In this document: piece after piece, positions 11,101-22,723 of the stretch
Numbering within the stretch: position 1 is the first letter of the stretch
How the letters are laid out: the number at the start of each line of letters is the position of its first letter
Source of the DNA: Paramecium sonneborni
Lineage: Eukaryota; Ciliophora; Oligohymenophorea; Peniculida; Parameciidae
Direction of reading: 5' to 3'
Length of the DNA stretch: 64,000 nucleotides
Assembly: GCA_905182985.1 (NCBI GenBank)
Contig: CAJJDN010000011.1
Location: 579,886 to 643,885, forward strand
The notes under the pieces: model-generated
The model's database searches: none
Told to the model about the DNA's origin: nothing
Seen by the model: the letters and a program-made list of their open reading frames with translations, nothing else
Translations under genes and position numbers: made by a program

Positions 11101-12766
11101 ATGTCGTTGCAATTTAGCCCAACAATAAATGCTATATTGAGTGGCTTCTAAAGAACAGGATTATCTTAAGGATAAGCTTATTAAAAAGAATAATTCTTTT
11201 CAGCACTTGACAAACTTGTAAGTTTGATGATTTATAGTATAGAGTGGATAATTATATGATCGTGATGTAGCTTAACAATTGTTTGAATAATGTTAACCTA
11301 ATCAAAGGGGTCAAGTTTAATTGGAGGATTTTGCATAAGTTATAATGGAAGCAGATAAAGTGCTGAAGAAAAAAATAAATTAAACAGAATAACAAATCTA
11401 ATTATATAAAGATGAATTAAAAGAATGTTAACAATAGGCATAAGAATTATAATGTAATAGATATAAATAAATAAAGATAATTAAAAACTAAATCCATAAG
11501 GAGTAGACAGAGATTCATAATTAATAATAGTAATAAAATAAGCTCATAATATTCAATATTCAAATTATCAATGTAGTTTTATCATAGTATCTCTGGATGG
11601 TACAGAAATTTAAAGTTAAATGTCTTCTGGAGATAAATATAATCCAATTTTTAACTAATAACTAAATTTGTATATTTTAATTTAATAAAAAGTCTAATTT
11701 AAACTGGTTCTGAAGAGATTTTAATAAAGTTATTTGTTTAGGATAAAAATTAAGGAATAATATTAATAGGCTAAAGTCATTTAGATTTAGGAGAAATGCA
11801 TGATTAATAAGTACATTCCTAGTAGTTGTAATTAGTTAATGAGAGATAACAATAATTATAAACATTTTTATAAATAGAATCTTAATGGATTCATAATAAA
11901 GTATTAGATTATGATTAATTTTAAGTTGAAATATCATTAAGAATTGATACTTAAATATGAATAGACAATTTAATAAAGTTTAAGTGATATAGATGATTAT
12001 CATAGAGATTTATTAACAATTCAATAACCATTTTTAGAAAACAATATGAGAAATAACTTATAATAATCATTAAAATAACCTTAGATTTAGTCGTTAACAT
12101 AATAAAATTAAGCATTTACTTATTAATAATAATAAAATTATGTATAATAATAGAAACCATTTTATATATAATAATAATAGTAATAAAATATTTAAATTAA
12201 TTAACCTGATCCTAATTAAATTGAAGATCAATTATCAGATGAATTATATTATGGGTTTATTTTATATATGATGATGTTGGTTTTAACATTATTTTAATGT
12301 TTTGCTCGTCCAGATTATTTGAATGTAAAAATATCAATATAATAAGTTAATCCTAGCAATGTTGTATTTGATAATAGTAATTAGAGATTGTTTTGAACCT
12401 ACATATATAAAAATCTTGATTGTTTTAACTGTATTAAGTGTAGTTTATGATATTGTATGGATTAGTATTTATAAAGTATCAAATAATTAAATATTAGAAT
12501 TGGTGGAGTGGAACTGATAAGACTTTACCAACTTGGGGAGAGGCAGGTGATCCTATTGTTAGAATGACAATAGTTTTTTGTGTTTTTAACATAATTTTAA
12601 AGGTTAAATTACATAATATTATAAGACTGCTTTGTGCTATATATTGTTCCATTATTACAAAGAATCTTAAGCTAATAAAATAATAGTATTTAAATTTTGG
12701 TAATTTGAATTTCAAGTTGGATTGCATAAACAAAATTTATTTATAAATAAAGGACTTTTGGTATGA
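11101..12766 (+). CDS. EF-hand-like / C2-domain membrane protein
   Basis: About 495 residues after six or seven introns. An EF-hand-like helical N-terminus (LDKLSGQLYDRDVAQQLFEQ) precedes a coiled coil. A C2 domain runs from about IIVIKQAHNIQY through FIIVSLDGTEI to LIKLFVQDKNQGIILIGQ. Gln-rich linkers lead to four or so hydrophobic helices (ELYYGFILYMMMLVLTLFQC, LILAMLYLIIVIRD, LIVLTVLSVVYDIVWISI, IVRMTIVFCVFNII). It ends with FEFQVGLHKQN. C2 domains bind membranes or calcium; the calcium ligands cannot be judged here. One junction near 11930 needs a 40 nt intron, longer than usual, or a frameshift. I recall similar proteins in ciliates; no specific role is known to me. Confidence 0.75.
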
Positions 12767-12779
12767 TTGTAAAATTAAA

Positions 12780-13797
12780 ATGTTTTTTGATAATTTATTA
12801 TAACTTTGGTATAAATATGTAATGTTTGTCTTTTAGGAAATCATTTTCATACATCAAAGAATAAATAATATTTCAAAATCAATTATTAATGTTTTTAATA
12901 TATTTGCCACCTGTTTTATTCTCAATATTTTTTATTGGGATGTGCTCATTCTATTATATTGTATGTATATTATCTTATAGACATACTTGTCAATGCAAGT
13001 AGTGTGCATATAGTTTATAGTTGGATTTGTTATCCTCTTTATTGTATTGAGTGCAATCTAAGTAATTCGTTTTGGTCCAGGATTTATTGATAAAGTAAAT
13101 ATTGATTAAAATCGAGAGCGTACGAGAAAAATTAGATACAAAGTTACTAAATGAACTTTAAGAAGAACTCAAATTATTAATGATGAATGAAGATAGATTG
13201 TTTTAAATTTTAGATTAGAATTAATGTACATAAGAAATAACAGAGGAATAATTGATACATATACTTAACATAAAGGTTTAAGAGAGTAATGGTATTACAA
13301 TATGCAAAATTTGTTAATCATATAAACCATCAAGAGCGCATCATTGTAGTTAATGCAAATAATGTGTATTTAGAATGGATCATCATTGTATGTGGCTCAA
13401 TATTTGTATAGGCTTAAAAAACTACAAATACTTTTTTATGTTGATATTCTATATAAGTAATCATCATCATATCATTGTTTTAGATTTATGTTTAATAATA
13501 GTTTTAATTACATATTTCTAAACCTATACATAAGCTATTCATTAGAGTGATACTCAATTATTAGCCAAATTTACATATTATCACTCTATTTTTCTATTGT
13601 TTCTTTTATTTTTCCCATTTTTCTTAAATCATTTAAGGTATATTTTAACCAATTTTTTTAGATTAGCAATCAATAATTAAACAACTATAGAGTACTATAA
13701 GTTTAAATTAAAGACCAATCCTTTTTTCATTAGTTATTGGGAAAATTTAAAAGAAATCTTAGGATCTGAATGGTATTATTGGTTATTACCAATTTGA
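12780..13797 (+). CDS. DHHC-type palmitoyltransferase
   Basis: About 316 residues. Two N-terminal membrane helices ([20 protein letters not shown] and [20 protein letters not shown]) and a charged cytosolic linker precede the cysteine-rich domain [20 protein letters not shown]. The catalytic tetrad DHHC follows at [20 protein letters not shown], with two more helices after it. These enzymes transfer palmitate to protein cysteines on Golgi or plasma membrane. The usual Pro-Trp after DHHC is Met-Trp here, and Asn-Asn-Cys-Val-Gly is Asn-Ile-Cys-Ile-Gly. Introns of 28 and 20 nt are clear; a third near 13055-13130 is either 19 or 16 nt. It starts 13 bp after the preceding stop. Confidence 0.9.
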
Positions 13798-13854
13798 AAT
13801 TGAGTTATATCATTCAAATTATTGAAAACAAAATATATATAAATAATATCTTAT

Positions 13855-14708
13855 TCATATCAAATTATTAAATTTTCTCTATGTTGATTAAAATGATTAA
13901 TTCTATTTATCACCTGTTGTTAAAAGAACTTATCTAAATTAAAAAGCATTTGATGAAGATCTTTATTTTTTTTTCTTTGATCTTTTTGTAAGGTTCAATT
14001 TATCAAGCACATTTCTAGTTACATATTCTTCTATTTAATTCATAAATTCTTTTGGTATCAAATTCTATTATTATTATTAATTAAATTATAATTATTTTTA
14101 TGATTCTTTAACTTTACGAGGTGTAATTGTTTCAGTAATTCCACTTTCAAATTTCTTATTTTTATCAATTTATTCTAGTTTAACGATTTTTTCCTATTTA
14201 TCAATTTTCTAAAAAATTATATCCAATTTAGTTGAATCTTATCTTTGTTCAATATGCATTAATGGATGAGGTGGCATTTCTTGATAATCTTCTTGTAATT
14301 TATATTACAAATGTTATATTGGCTTTTTATCTTAGTTCATTATAATATTGGCTTATTTAGAGATTAAATCAAATTATGGATTCATGTATAACCTTTCACT
14401 CTATATAGATTTTTTGATACTTGTTGCTATTCTTCTAATTTTAAAATCTCAAATAAAGTTTTAACTGTTTCACTAAACCTTGGAGGCATAAATTTTCTAT
14501 TATATTAAGTTTAAAACATTTACTATTATTCTAGAGTTTTGATACCAGATATGATTCTTTGAAAAATATTGCGAAATGCTAATTCATCACATTCTTCATT
14601 TTAATAAAATTTGACTAATCTCTTATTTAAGGTAACTAGAAGCAATTATAATAATTATTCATATTGCGATAGTTATTATCTATTTTGAAATCCCGAGTAA
14701 TTAGACAT
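13855..14708 (-). CDS. Hypothetical Gln-rich protein
   Basis: 277 residues after one 20 nt intron; the spliced length is a multiple of three. It is alpha-helical and Gln-rich throughout, with a small ordered-looking part (QEMPPHPLMHIEQRQDSTKL) and a basic C-terminus (KLNLTKRSKKKKQRSSSNAF). No family is recognised. Its start lies 33 bp downstream of the stop of the next minus-strand gene, so the two are a tight tandem pair. Confidence 0.65.
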
Positions 14709-14741
14709 TTGATTATAGAAAATTATAAACAATATAATAAA

Positions 14742-16196
14742 TCAATTATTAAAGGGTTATGAATAAGTCTGTTTGAGCAAAAGTGGTTGCAGCATCTAAG
14801 ATTGATTAAATGAATCACTTTTGGTAGCTAATTTATTAAAATTATCCTCAGGTTCAGATTCAGTAGATGAGGATGAAGATTAGGATTTACTTAAATTATG
14901 TTTAGCCTCTTGATTGTCATTGTCAAATTCTTTAGTTTAAAAGTTAATTAACTAATATTTATCTTTAGTTCCATTAACATTAGTAGCAAACTCATGAAAA
15001 GAACCAATTCCTGAAATGATTTAAAATTGATTAAGTAATTTAATGAGTTTGCTCATCCCTAATTGATTTCTTAAATCTTTAAACATTAGTTTATAATTAT
15101 ATTGTTTTTTGATTTATGAATCAATGCATGAATAAACAAAATTCAATTCATCATTTAATGTGATCTAAAATAATAATTAAAAATTGAATTACTTCTGTAA
15201 TATCACCATAGTATAGTAATTTAGCAACAATGGTATTATTATTATCAGTCAAATTTTGAAGTTCAACACTGCAACTTTAATTAGATTATTCTGATAATGA
15301 AATAGCTTACTCAGCAGAATCATAAATTATGGAATTTTCTATGTTTGATGATAGAAGAATAATAATATCATGAGCATATTGTAAATATTCATAAAGAATG
15401 TTTTTTAGATTATCTTTACAATCCACATAATATAGATTTACTACAACAATATCTAATTTCTGATCTAAATCCATTTTGAATACTTTATCTACTTTCACTT
15501 TTAATTTACAAATCCCTCTATCAATTATATTTTAAAATGTCTTATCTTATATCAAATATTATATCTTTCTACTGGGACTTGCTAATTTAAGTAAGATTGA
15601 TCCTGTTGGATCATGAGCTAACAAAACAGAATTCGATTTAATTCTTTGTTTTATTATATCAACAATAGAAGAATTGATCAATTGAGATTTAAATTTTTAT
15701 TCAAATTATTTATCTTGAACAATCAATTAAACATCTTTAAAGATTTTCATAATCCATAAATTAGATTACATTTCTATTTAAATATTGCTTTATCTTGATA
15801 ATAAACCACCTTTACGATGCAATAACTTCATTTCTATATTGTTTGAATTGAATTCCTATTTTATTCTATAATATTTACATCAGAAAAACTTGTCTTTTGT
15901 AGCTAAGAATTCTGCTCCAAATATGAAAGTTATCTATTATATATTTTTTAGTGATCTTCATCTGAATCTACATCTTTTTCAATATCTGCTGAATAATCAA
16001 CTTCTTAAGATGTAGTCTTATTCAACCATCCTTCAGATTGCTGTTATATAGATGTTATATTTATAGGCTTCTGCTTCTAAATTTCCATCTTACTTGATAA
16101 ACGTTGTATTCTCTAATCCTAATTAATAGGTTCTTCACGAACACATCCACAAAATAATTATTGAATCCAACTTTGTTTCTTTTATTATTATTACAT
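14742..16196 (-). CDS. Hypothetical protein, possible cytosolic regulatory protein
   Basis: 467 residues after two introns (23 and 28 nt); the spliced length is a multiple of three. The N-terminus is polar (WIQQLFCGCVREEPINQDQR). The centre alternates beta-like and helical segments (LDIVVVNLYYVDCKDNLKNI, ILYEYLQYAHDIIILLSSNI). The C-terminus has a Ser/acidic tract (SQSSSSSTESEPEDNF). I do not recognise the family. A mid-length ORF in this gene seems to begin at an internal Met, but frame and splicing show it is part of the longer protein. Confidence 0.7.
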
Positions 16197-16575
16197 ATTG
16201 TTTTTAATCACAACTTTATACCTTTAATTATTTTTCAATCATAGAATCTATAATTTAAATTTTTTATTTTTTTACTTATTTCCGTCTTCTCTATCCAAAC
16301 AATACCTTATCTCTTAAAAATTGTCAGAATAATATTTATATATACATAACATTCATTAATATTCAGTTATTTATAAACAAATAAACTCACCATTATTGAA
16401 TCGTATTTTTAATTATTGTTAATTCATTCAATTATCACCTATTTATTTACTTTTACACTTTTCAAATTCTTTATCTAAACTTTTTATTCTTCTTTATTTT
16501 CCTATTATTATATCTCAAATTTATTCAATCATTTATAATCTCTACCCCCTTCATTTTCTCGAATTTAAAACATTG
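16197..16575. other. Intergenic, divergent upstream region
   Basis: AT-rich spacer between the minus-strand gene starting at 16196 and the plus-strand gene at 16576. No coding frame or RNA gene was seen. Confidence 0.5.
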
Positions 16576-16959
16576 ATGATTCATTTTTGGAATAAGAAAT
16601 TAAATAGAGAGAAATCAAACAAATTACCTAAGTATTTCGATATTTAACAACGCTGTAAAGCTCAAATGAAGCCAAAAAAAGTCTTAGGAATATAGAAAAA
16701 AATCAAAAAAAAAATTTGCATCATTTTCATTGATGAAGAGTACCTCGGTTCTCCTAAAAATACAAATTAATTTTTGCTTTAAAAGCATTAATCATTAGAA
16801 GTTAATATAGAAAAAAAAGTTTAACCTCCAGAGAGCATGTTATCATATTTATTGAATGAAGAGAAGAATGATCATCCATTAACTAATTCTAACAATTTTA
16901 AACCTCCCGAAGAAACATCAGAACTGTCATAACTACTTAATAATTACTACTAAATTTGA
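16576..16959 (+). CDS. Small basic hypothetical protein
   Basis: Single-exon frame of 127 residues ending in TGA at 16957-16959. The N-terminus is strongly basic (KAQMKPKKVLGIQKKIKKKI), followed by CIIFIDEEYLGSPKNTN and an acidic, proline-containing tail. No family is recognised. Base composition is less AT-biased than its surroundings, which supports coding. Confidence 0.55.
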
Positions 16960-18805
16960 ACACACATCTACTTTCTATTCTTAAAATATTTTATATTATT
17001 ATTATATTATATATATTCCATGTAAATTATCTAATCTCAATCTACACTATTACTAACATAAGTTAATCAAATCTATGATTTTTAACTGTCTTATATAAAC
17101 TATTTAACTTAAATTTAATAATTTTTATTAAACTCTAATATTAATTAATTAATTAATGCACTACCATTTAATTCATTTATTTATTTCTCATTTTTTAAGA
17201 CATTCTCTAATATCTTAAATGAACTCAACTTATCATCCTTATAATTATTCTTAGAAAAAGAACTATAACTTAACTAAAATAGCAATCAATAAAATAAATT
17301 ATTTATTTTATAAATAAATAAGTTATTTAAAATTTTGTATATCATAAATTAAATTTAAAAGCTAAAACAGATACTCAATTATTTATTTATAATAATATGT
17401 TTTATAGAATTTTTTTATTTTTAAAACAATAAGTTTAAACTGTCATCAAGTTTCTAAAATCTTTTTAAATTACCATCTTTTATCATCAATTTTTTAATTA
17501 TTTTGTAAAAATAAGAGATTTCATTTTAGTTTTATGTTTGCAACAATGAGATAAACTGATTGCTTCGTGGAACTAAAGGATAAAAATTTATTGTTTATCG
17601 AATCTATTTTTATTTTGCAATTGTTTATCATAAAGAGCCCTTTCAATATTTCTTGGCCTTAAGGCTAAGGGAACTCAAGAAAATTCACCTTAGAAATTTA
17701 ATTTTAGCATTAATATTTTACTTTTTAGAATAGTATAGTATAGATGTGTCAAATATTTTGAATATTAAATTAAAGGAACTAAATAATTTTATATTTAATA
17801 AATCTAAATCTTTTGAGGACTAAATACTATATTTAAGTAATCTTGGTTCATTTTAAGCATTCTTTTTTAAAGGTTCATTTTAAGCATTCTTTTTTTAAAA
17901 GCTACTAGAAAAGGATATATTTTAATTTAATTATTAGTTCATTATTTTATTTATTATTAGAAAATTTAGTAGAATAGAATAGTAAAAATTTGGATAAAAA
18001 AAACCAAGTTTATTTACACTTTATGATCGTTAAAATCATTTTAAGATAAATTAACAAGTATTTTATTTATTAAATATTTTTATATCAATTCATTTTTTTA
18101 AAACTAAAGTTCTATTTAATTAGCTTTTTTATAAATTTTATTGTCATGCTGTATGATATTTTGCTGTTCTTTAAGCCATTAGATAGTAATAATCATTTAA
18201 TTCTGATCATAGGGATTATAACAATCAAATTTTATAAAACAGTGATAAAATTTTATTAGTCTTTATTGTAATCAATATCTGCCTTTAGAAAATTATTATT
18301 TCAATTTCTACTTTCCAAAAAAACTTTAAATTTTTAATAATAAAGTTTCTAAAGGAATTGATCAAATAACTTGCATGTTTATAAAGATATGTAAGGAAAA
18401 TAACTGATTTAAATTTTATATAATCTCAATAATTTTAATTAAATTTCTTGTTTGTTTTATAGTTTTTTTAATCAGTCATATCGATTAAATTTTCGATTCT
18501 AACTTTAAGCCTTCTTGATTTGGTTTAAAATACTATTTAAGAATATTCACTAAAAAGATTACAAATGAAATTGAAAAATTGAGTAAATTATTCAATTTAA
18601 ATTTTACCCAACTAAGATGTCTAATTTTTGACTTTGAATCCGTGGCTTGTTTTAAGACATACTTATTTTGTTTTTAGAGTAGTTATTTTTGAAATTTAAA
18701 AGAAATTAGAACTAAAAAATATACATAATTTACAATACATAATGGAAATTTATATTGTTAATCATTAAATCTTTATTATTATTATCATTAGAAAACTTTA
18801 CACTA
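16960..18805. other. Gene-poor AT-rich stretch, 1.85 kb
   Basis: No supported coding region on either strand. A patch at about 17550-17700 is noticeably more GC-rich and includes the palindrome GCCTTAAGGC, but I could not match it to a known RNA. A 27 bp tandem repeat lies at 17845-17898. The length is unusual given the otherwise compact gene spacing. Confidence 0.5.
17845..17898. repeat. 27 bp direct tandem repeat, two copies
   Basis: The unit begins GGTTCATTTTAAGCATTC and ends in a T-run and AAA. It occurs at 17845-17871 and 17872-17898 with at most a one-base difference in the T-run. It lies in non-coding DNA. Confidence 0.75.
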
Positions 18806-19333
18806 ATGGGTTGTCATATTCACAAACAACAAAAGCCAATAATTTTATTACCAGATTTGAAAGACAAAGAATATATATACCAAATTAAAACTCAAGGGGC
18901 CAGAAAAATGTAAATCTACTAATGGGGGGAAATTAATTTATAGTCAATAGGTATGTTCCTGAAAATATAAGTTAGTTAATAGTACTATTATGAGAAGAAG
19001 AAGTACTACTTAACAAAATATTTTCATTAGCTGAAGAGGTTCCAGATCTTAGTAATGAATATATAGTTATGTTATTTTATTGAGAATTTAATGAATTCCT
19101 TTATGAATTTCAATATTTCAATGTTAGAAAAAAGTTTGGATAAAAATATTCTTCGTTAATTATTCAGAATCACTGAATAATAAATTATTCAAAGGTTTTA
19201 CAATATAATTAGAATTTATAAAGAGTCTTTAATATTGTTTTCATATATTTAAAGATTATTTTTCTTTTCATTATAATCAAAGTAAATTTCTCGTGATGGT
19301 TATTTGTATTACTTTTAAATATAAAATAGATGA
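18806..19333 (+). pseudogene. Degenerate ORF with two competing frames
   Basis: From ATG 18806 a frame of 175 codons is open (MGCHIHKQQKPIILLPDLKD), but its later part has unlikely composition. A second frame in the same stretch is more protein-like (VPENISQLIVLL, EEEVLLNKIFSLAEEVPDLS, NEYIVMLFY, EFNEFLYEFQYFNVRKKFG). That frame is broken by TGA after IVLL and after VMLFY and again further on. Joining the two needs a 41 nt intron. This looks like a decaying gene; MGC at the start would suit N-myristoylation. No family is assigned. Confidence 0.4.
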
Positions 19334-20213
19334 AACAGTTTGAATATTGAGTAAGAAACAAGTTTTTAAAGATGAAAACAAAAATTCTGTCGAAGTTTAA
19401 AATGTTGAAATAAATGTAATTTGTATTTTTCTATATAAGCATGAAAAAGTATAAAGATACCAATTTTTTTTAGTGAATTTTCTTGTTATTTAAGAAGAAG
19501 AAAGATTTAAGTAATCATATATGAGTAATTTTATTCTGATAAATAATGATAACATTCTAAAAGGAGGAGACTAACAATTAAAAAAAAATATTAACTTTAT
19601 AAAATAGAATGGAATGCTAACTAAATAAAAGTTAATAATTACCCTTTGAAATTGGACAATTTATATATATTTTTATAAAAATTCATAAGAAGTAGCATAG
19701 TATGATATGACATCAAGAAAAAGACAATTTATCTAAATAATTTTTTGTGTGGAGTAACATAAGAAAGAATTATTTCTTATACATCATTATGAATAATTTA
19801 TATTTAAGTGAAGGGATTTCTTTTGATGAACATTAAATACTGGGTTAAATAAAATATATAAGATGGATTGTAGAATCAAAGATTATAAAAATATAATAGG
19901 ATTTAGAAATTAGAGTATTGCTTGAGACAAACATAAAGTAATTGAAAGTTAAAGGTAAGTATAAAGTTAATAAAAAAATATAAAAAATGAATGGTGGATA
20001 TAATTAAGAAGTGATTTATATACATATTTATAATTTGATATTAATATTTGAAATTTCGTAAAGTTGTTTGGAGAGTTATTAGAGAAAGAGATAACTTAAA
20101 TATATGGTAAGCAGATAAAGATTGATGTGAAAAACTGATTGGAAGTGATTAAGGAATATAAAATTTGAAATTAGATTTAAAATAAATTAAAATATATATA
20201 TATATATTATACA
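19334..20213. other. No confident gene; possible remnants
   Basis: Purine-rich plus strand with short protein-like pieces (HEKVQRYQFFLVNFLVIQEE near 19440-19500) interrupted by TGA. They may belong to the degenerate gene just upstream. The last part is the upstream region of eL6, with a TA dinucleotide run at about 20191-20206. Confidence 0.35.
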
Positions 20214-20831
20214 ATGCCAGCAAAAAAGAGAACAACTAGAATTGGAAATTGGTATAAAGCTGATGATGAGAAAGTGCATTTTATTAGAAAAAGAAAAGTA
20301 ATAAAGATTCTAATTGTATAAAGGCTCCAAGACCATCTTCATTAAGAAAAATAAATCCAGGATAAGTCTTAATCTTATTGGCTGGTAGATTCTAAGGCAA
20401 GAGAGTTGTTTTTTTGAAATAACTTAAATCAGGACTTTTACTTGTAACAGGACCATTCAAAATTAATGGTGTACCTCTTAAAAGAGTAAATTAAGCATAT
20501 GTTATTCCTACATCTACAAAAGTTGATATTAAAGGAGTTGATGCTAGCAAAATTGAAGATGAATATTTTAAGAGAACTCAAGCTTAAAGAAGAAAGAATG
20601 AATAAGGATTTTGGGCTAAAAGAGGAGAAGTAAATAAAGTTATTAATTATTTAGTTAAATGAAGAATAATAAACAAATGAGAAAAAGAGATTAGAAGAGA
20701 AAAGAAAAACACAAAAATCAATCGATGATGCATTGATTGCTACAGTTAAAAAAACAGCATTGTTGAAATAATATTTAGGAGCTCGTTTTAGTATTGGAAA
20801 AACAACAAGACCTCATGATTTAATCTTTTGA
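20214..20831 (+). CDS. RPL6: 60S ribosomal protein eL6
   Basis: 188 residues after introns of 26 and 25 nt; the spliced length is a multiple of three. The KOW-type core is clear: LRKINPGQVLILLAGRFQGK, RVVFLKQLKSGLLLVTGPFK, INGVPLKRVNQAYVIPTSTK, and the eL6 tail with EDEYFKRTQAQRRKNEQGFW. It ends LLKQYLGARFSIGKTTRPHD then LIF, a conserved eL6 terminus. It is a structural component of the cytosolic large ribosomal subunit. It lies near two other large-subunit genes (eL27, uL3). Confidence 0.93.
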
Positions 20832-21209
20832 GATTTAAGTACAATATTCAATGTTATAAATATATTTATATTTATTTATTTTAGTATAAGGTTTATCTTA
20901 TATCAATATAAATATTTTTTATATCAATTTTTAATAAAATAAACAAAGTTCTTTAGAAAAATTCTTATTTTATTTGATAGGTTATTTATATTTTTTAGAA
21001 GCTATTTCATAAATCATAAATACTTATTGGATAGAAGAGCGAAAGAATTATGAAGTCAAATTATAATGTAGTAATATTTTTGATTATTGATTTCATTCTG
21101 TATTAATTTGACTGTACATCAACATTTCACATTCTTTAAAAAAAAAAAACACTGAAATAATTAATAAATTAAATCAATTAGATAAAATCATAGCATAAAT
21201 ACATAAAAA
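20832..21209. other. Intergenic, no gene seen
   Basis: AT-rich spacer downstream of eL6. No frame or RNA gene was recognised. Confidence 0.5.
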
Positions 21210-21825
21210 ATGTCAAATTATATTGTTTTAATAATTGCACGTTATTATGGAATGGCAAATAATGACAATCAAAGTGGTTTATTTTTTGCAACTAAAATAT
21301 TTTGGAAATTTTATCCAAAATATTGGGAATACATTCTTGAATTGTAGGTTAATTATCAATTCACTTTAATCAATGAATCTGAATATTTTACACAAATCAG
21401 TTAAATTGATATAATTTCTATCCTTACTATTTTATAAGGTATAGTAATCTATGATATTTTTGAATAAATGAAGAAAATTGTCTTAATAATCTCAAATAAG
21501 TAAGAAATTTTGTTCAAACTATTTATAATCGATAAAGAAAATTTAGTTACTTTTAAAAATGTGGTAAAAAAATATCAGAATGTTTACTTTTAATCCTGAT
21601 TAATGATATTTACGAGTTGCTAAAAAATATGGAATGAATATACTATTGCATTACTATAATGTAAATTATTAGCTTATTTACTTTAGCCATGGTTTTCCTT
21701 AAGCAAACTTCAAAAATGATGATTTTATTACAACTTAATAAATTATGGCAAATATTAAACATTTTATAGAAAATAATAAAAATTAACGTTACTATTAGCA
21801 ATAATTTTAGGGTTTTTATTACTGA
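21210..21825 (+). pseudogene. Broken ORF, unknown protein
   Basis: ATG 21210 opens 129 residues (MSNYIVLIIARYYGMANNDN and SGLFFATKIFWKFYPKYWEY) to TGA 21597. Immediately after, a frame shifted by +1 is protein-like to TGA 21823 (YLRVAKKYGMNILLHYYNVN, then LIYFSHGFPQANFKNDDFIT). I found no intron that joins them. Hydrophobic residues in a third frame follow (LLLAIILGFLLLIYEIDILI). Either a pseudogene or a gene interrupted by an unrecognised insertion. Family unknown. Confidence 0.4.
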
Positions 21826-21940
21826 TATATGAGATTGATATTCTAATAACAATCTTTGTCATTTTATTCATTCATTATTAAGTTTTAAGATTATTTACCA
21901 TAAAACAAAATAAATCTGTTTAAGAATTCAATTAGTACTA

Positions 21941-22722
21941 ATGGGAATTTATAGAACAGATGAATTAAATTTAATAACATACTAATAAATTCTCTAATTG
22001 CATGAAATATCCACATATTTCGCTAAGAAATTTATTCTTATCAATTCAAGAAATGAAATTTAAGGAAATTAATTAACTTATAAAACTAAATTATTGAACT
22101 TTTAGTAATAAGTTCTGTAATTAGCATATTTAATTTGATTTCAAGATTAATTGACATATAATAATCAATATTTTTATAATTTTCTAGCATAGTAGTATCA
22201 AATATACGTGATTTATAAAAATATTCAGATATATATTGATATTTATCTTTTTATCATCAATAAAAGTAGAAAGAGCATTTTCGGATTTAGAGAAATTTTA
22301 TTTATAGTTAAATCCTAATCCTTAAATATTTAAAATTATTTCTTAGAAACTTATTGGGTAATTTATTTTGATTCGATTTATTAATCTAAAATTGTTTTAA
22401 ATATGGAGAACTGAAAAAGGTATAAGGTATAAAATACAAAATTAGCAGGTTAGAAATTCAAAAAGTTTATTTAAATTGATGTTCTTATTTAATTTTTATA
22501 CTCAGTTATAATATACTTTGACCAAAAGTTAGGAAAATGCAGGAGGATAAGTTGATTTTAGAGTTTAAGTATATATTAGACCCAGTGATGTTCTTGGTTT
22601 TAAGTTTATGAATGATGGTGATTTGATATAAATGATAATGTATGTATATTTAGAAGTGTAATATTTTGTGTTTTTTTAAGAATTTGCATAAAATAATTAA
22701 AAAGATTTATTTAGAGTTTTGA
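21941..22722 (+). CDS. Hypothetical protein, copy 1, interrupted by a 49 bp insertion
   Basis: Starts MGIYRTDELNLITYQQILQL. The frame has TGA at 22136, continues as QDQLTYNNQYFYNFLAQQYQ, and is then cut by the 49 bp insertion at 22203. Without the insertion it runs ISSIKVERAFSDLEKFYLQL to LGFKFMNDGDLIQMIMYVYL. A 25 nt intron follows, then ENLHKIIKKIYLEF and TGA at 22720-22722. With the insertion the frame shifts and terminates. The protein is not recognised. The stop lies one base before the eL27 start codon. The start codon lies just outside the duplicated segment, so only this copy has it. Confidence 0.5.
22203..22251. mobile_element. Candidate internal eliminated sequence (IES), 49 bp
   Basis: Copy 1 has 49 bp absent from copy 2 at the matching point (about 23471). 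The insertion is flanked by TAT direct repeats, so it is TA-bounded, as all Paramecium IESs are. It is within an open frame that is intact across the site only when it is removed. Ends are TATACGTG on the left and, read inward on the other strand, TAAAAAGA. These match the family's end consensus TAYAGYNR only weakly. The length of 49 bp fits the known size classes of short IESs. Outside this site I see no difference between the two copies. Confidence 0.75.
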
Positions 22723-22723
22723 A

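Noticed and set aside
11650..11720. One-base deletion in the C2 domain gene
   Set aside because: A 23 nt intron (GTATAT...AAAAG) explains the shift and yields a smooth C2 strand.
17640..17700. U2 snRNA gene suggested by TTGGCCTTAAGGCTAAG
   Set aside because: The branch-site recognition segment (GTAGTA in U2) and the Sm site are not found at the right spacing, so similarity is limited to one short stem.
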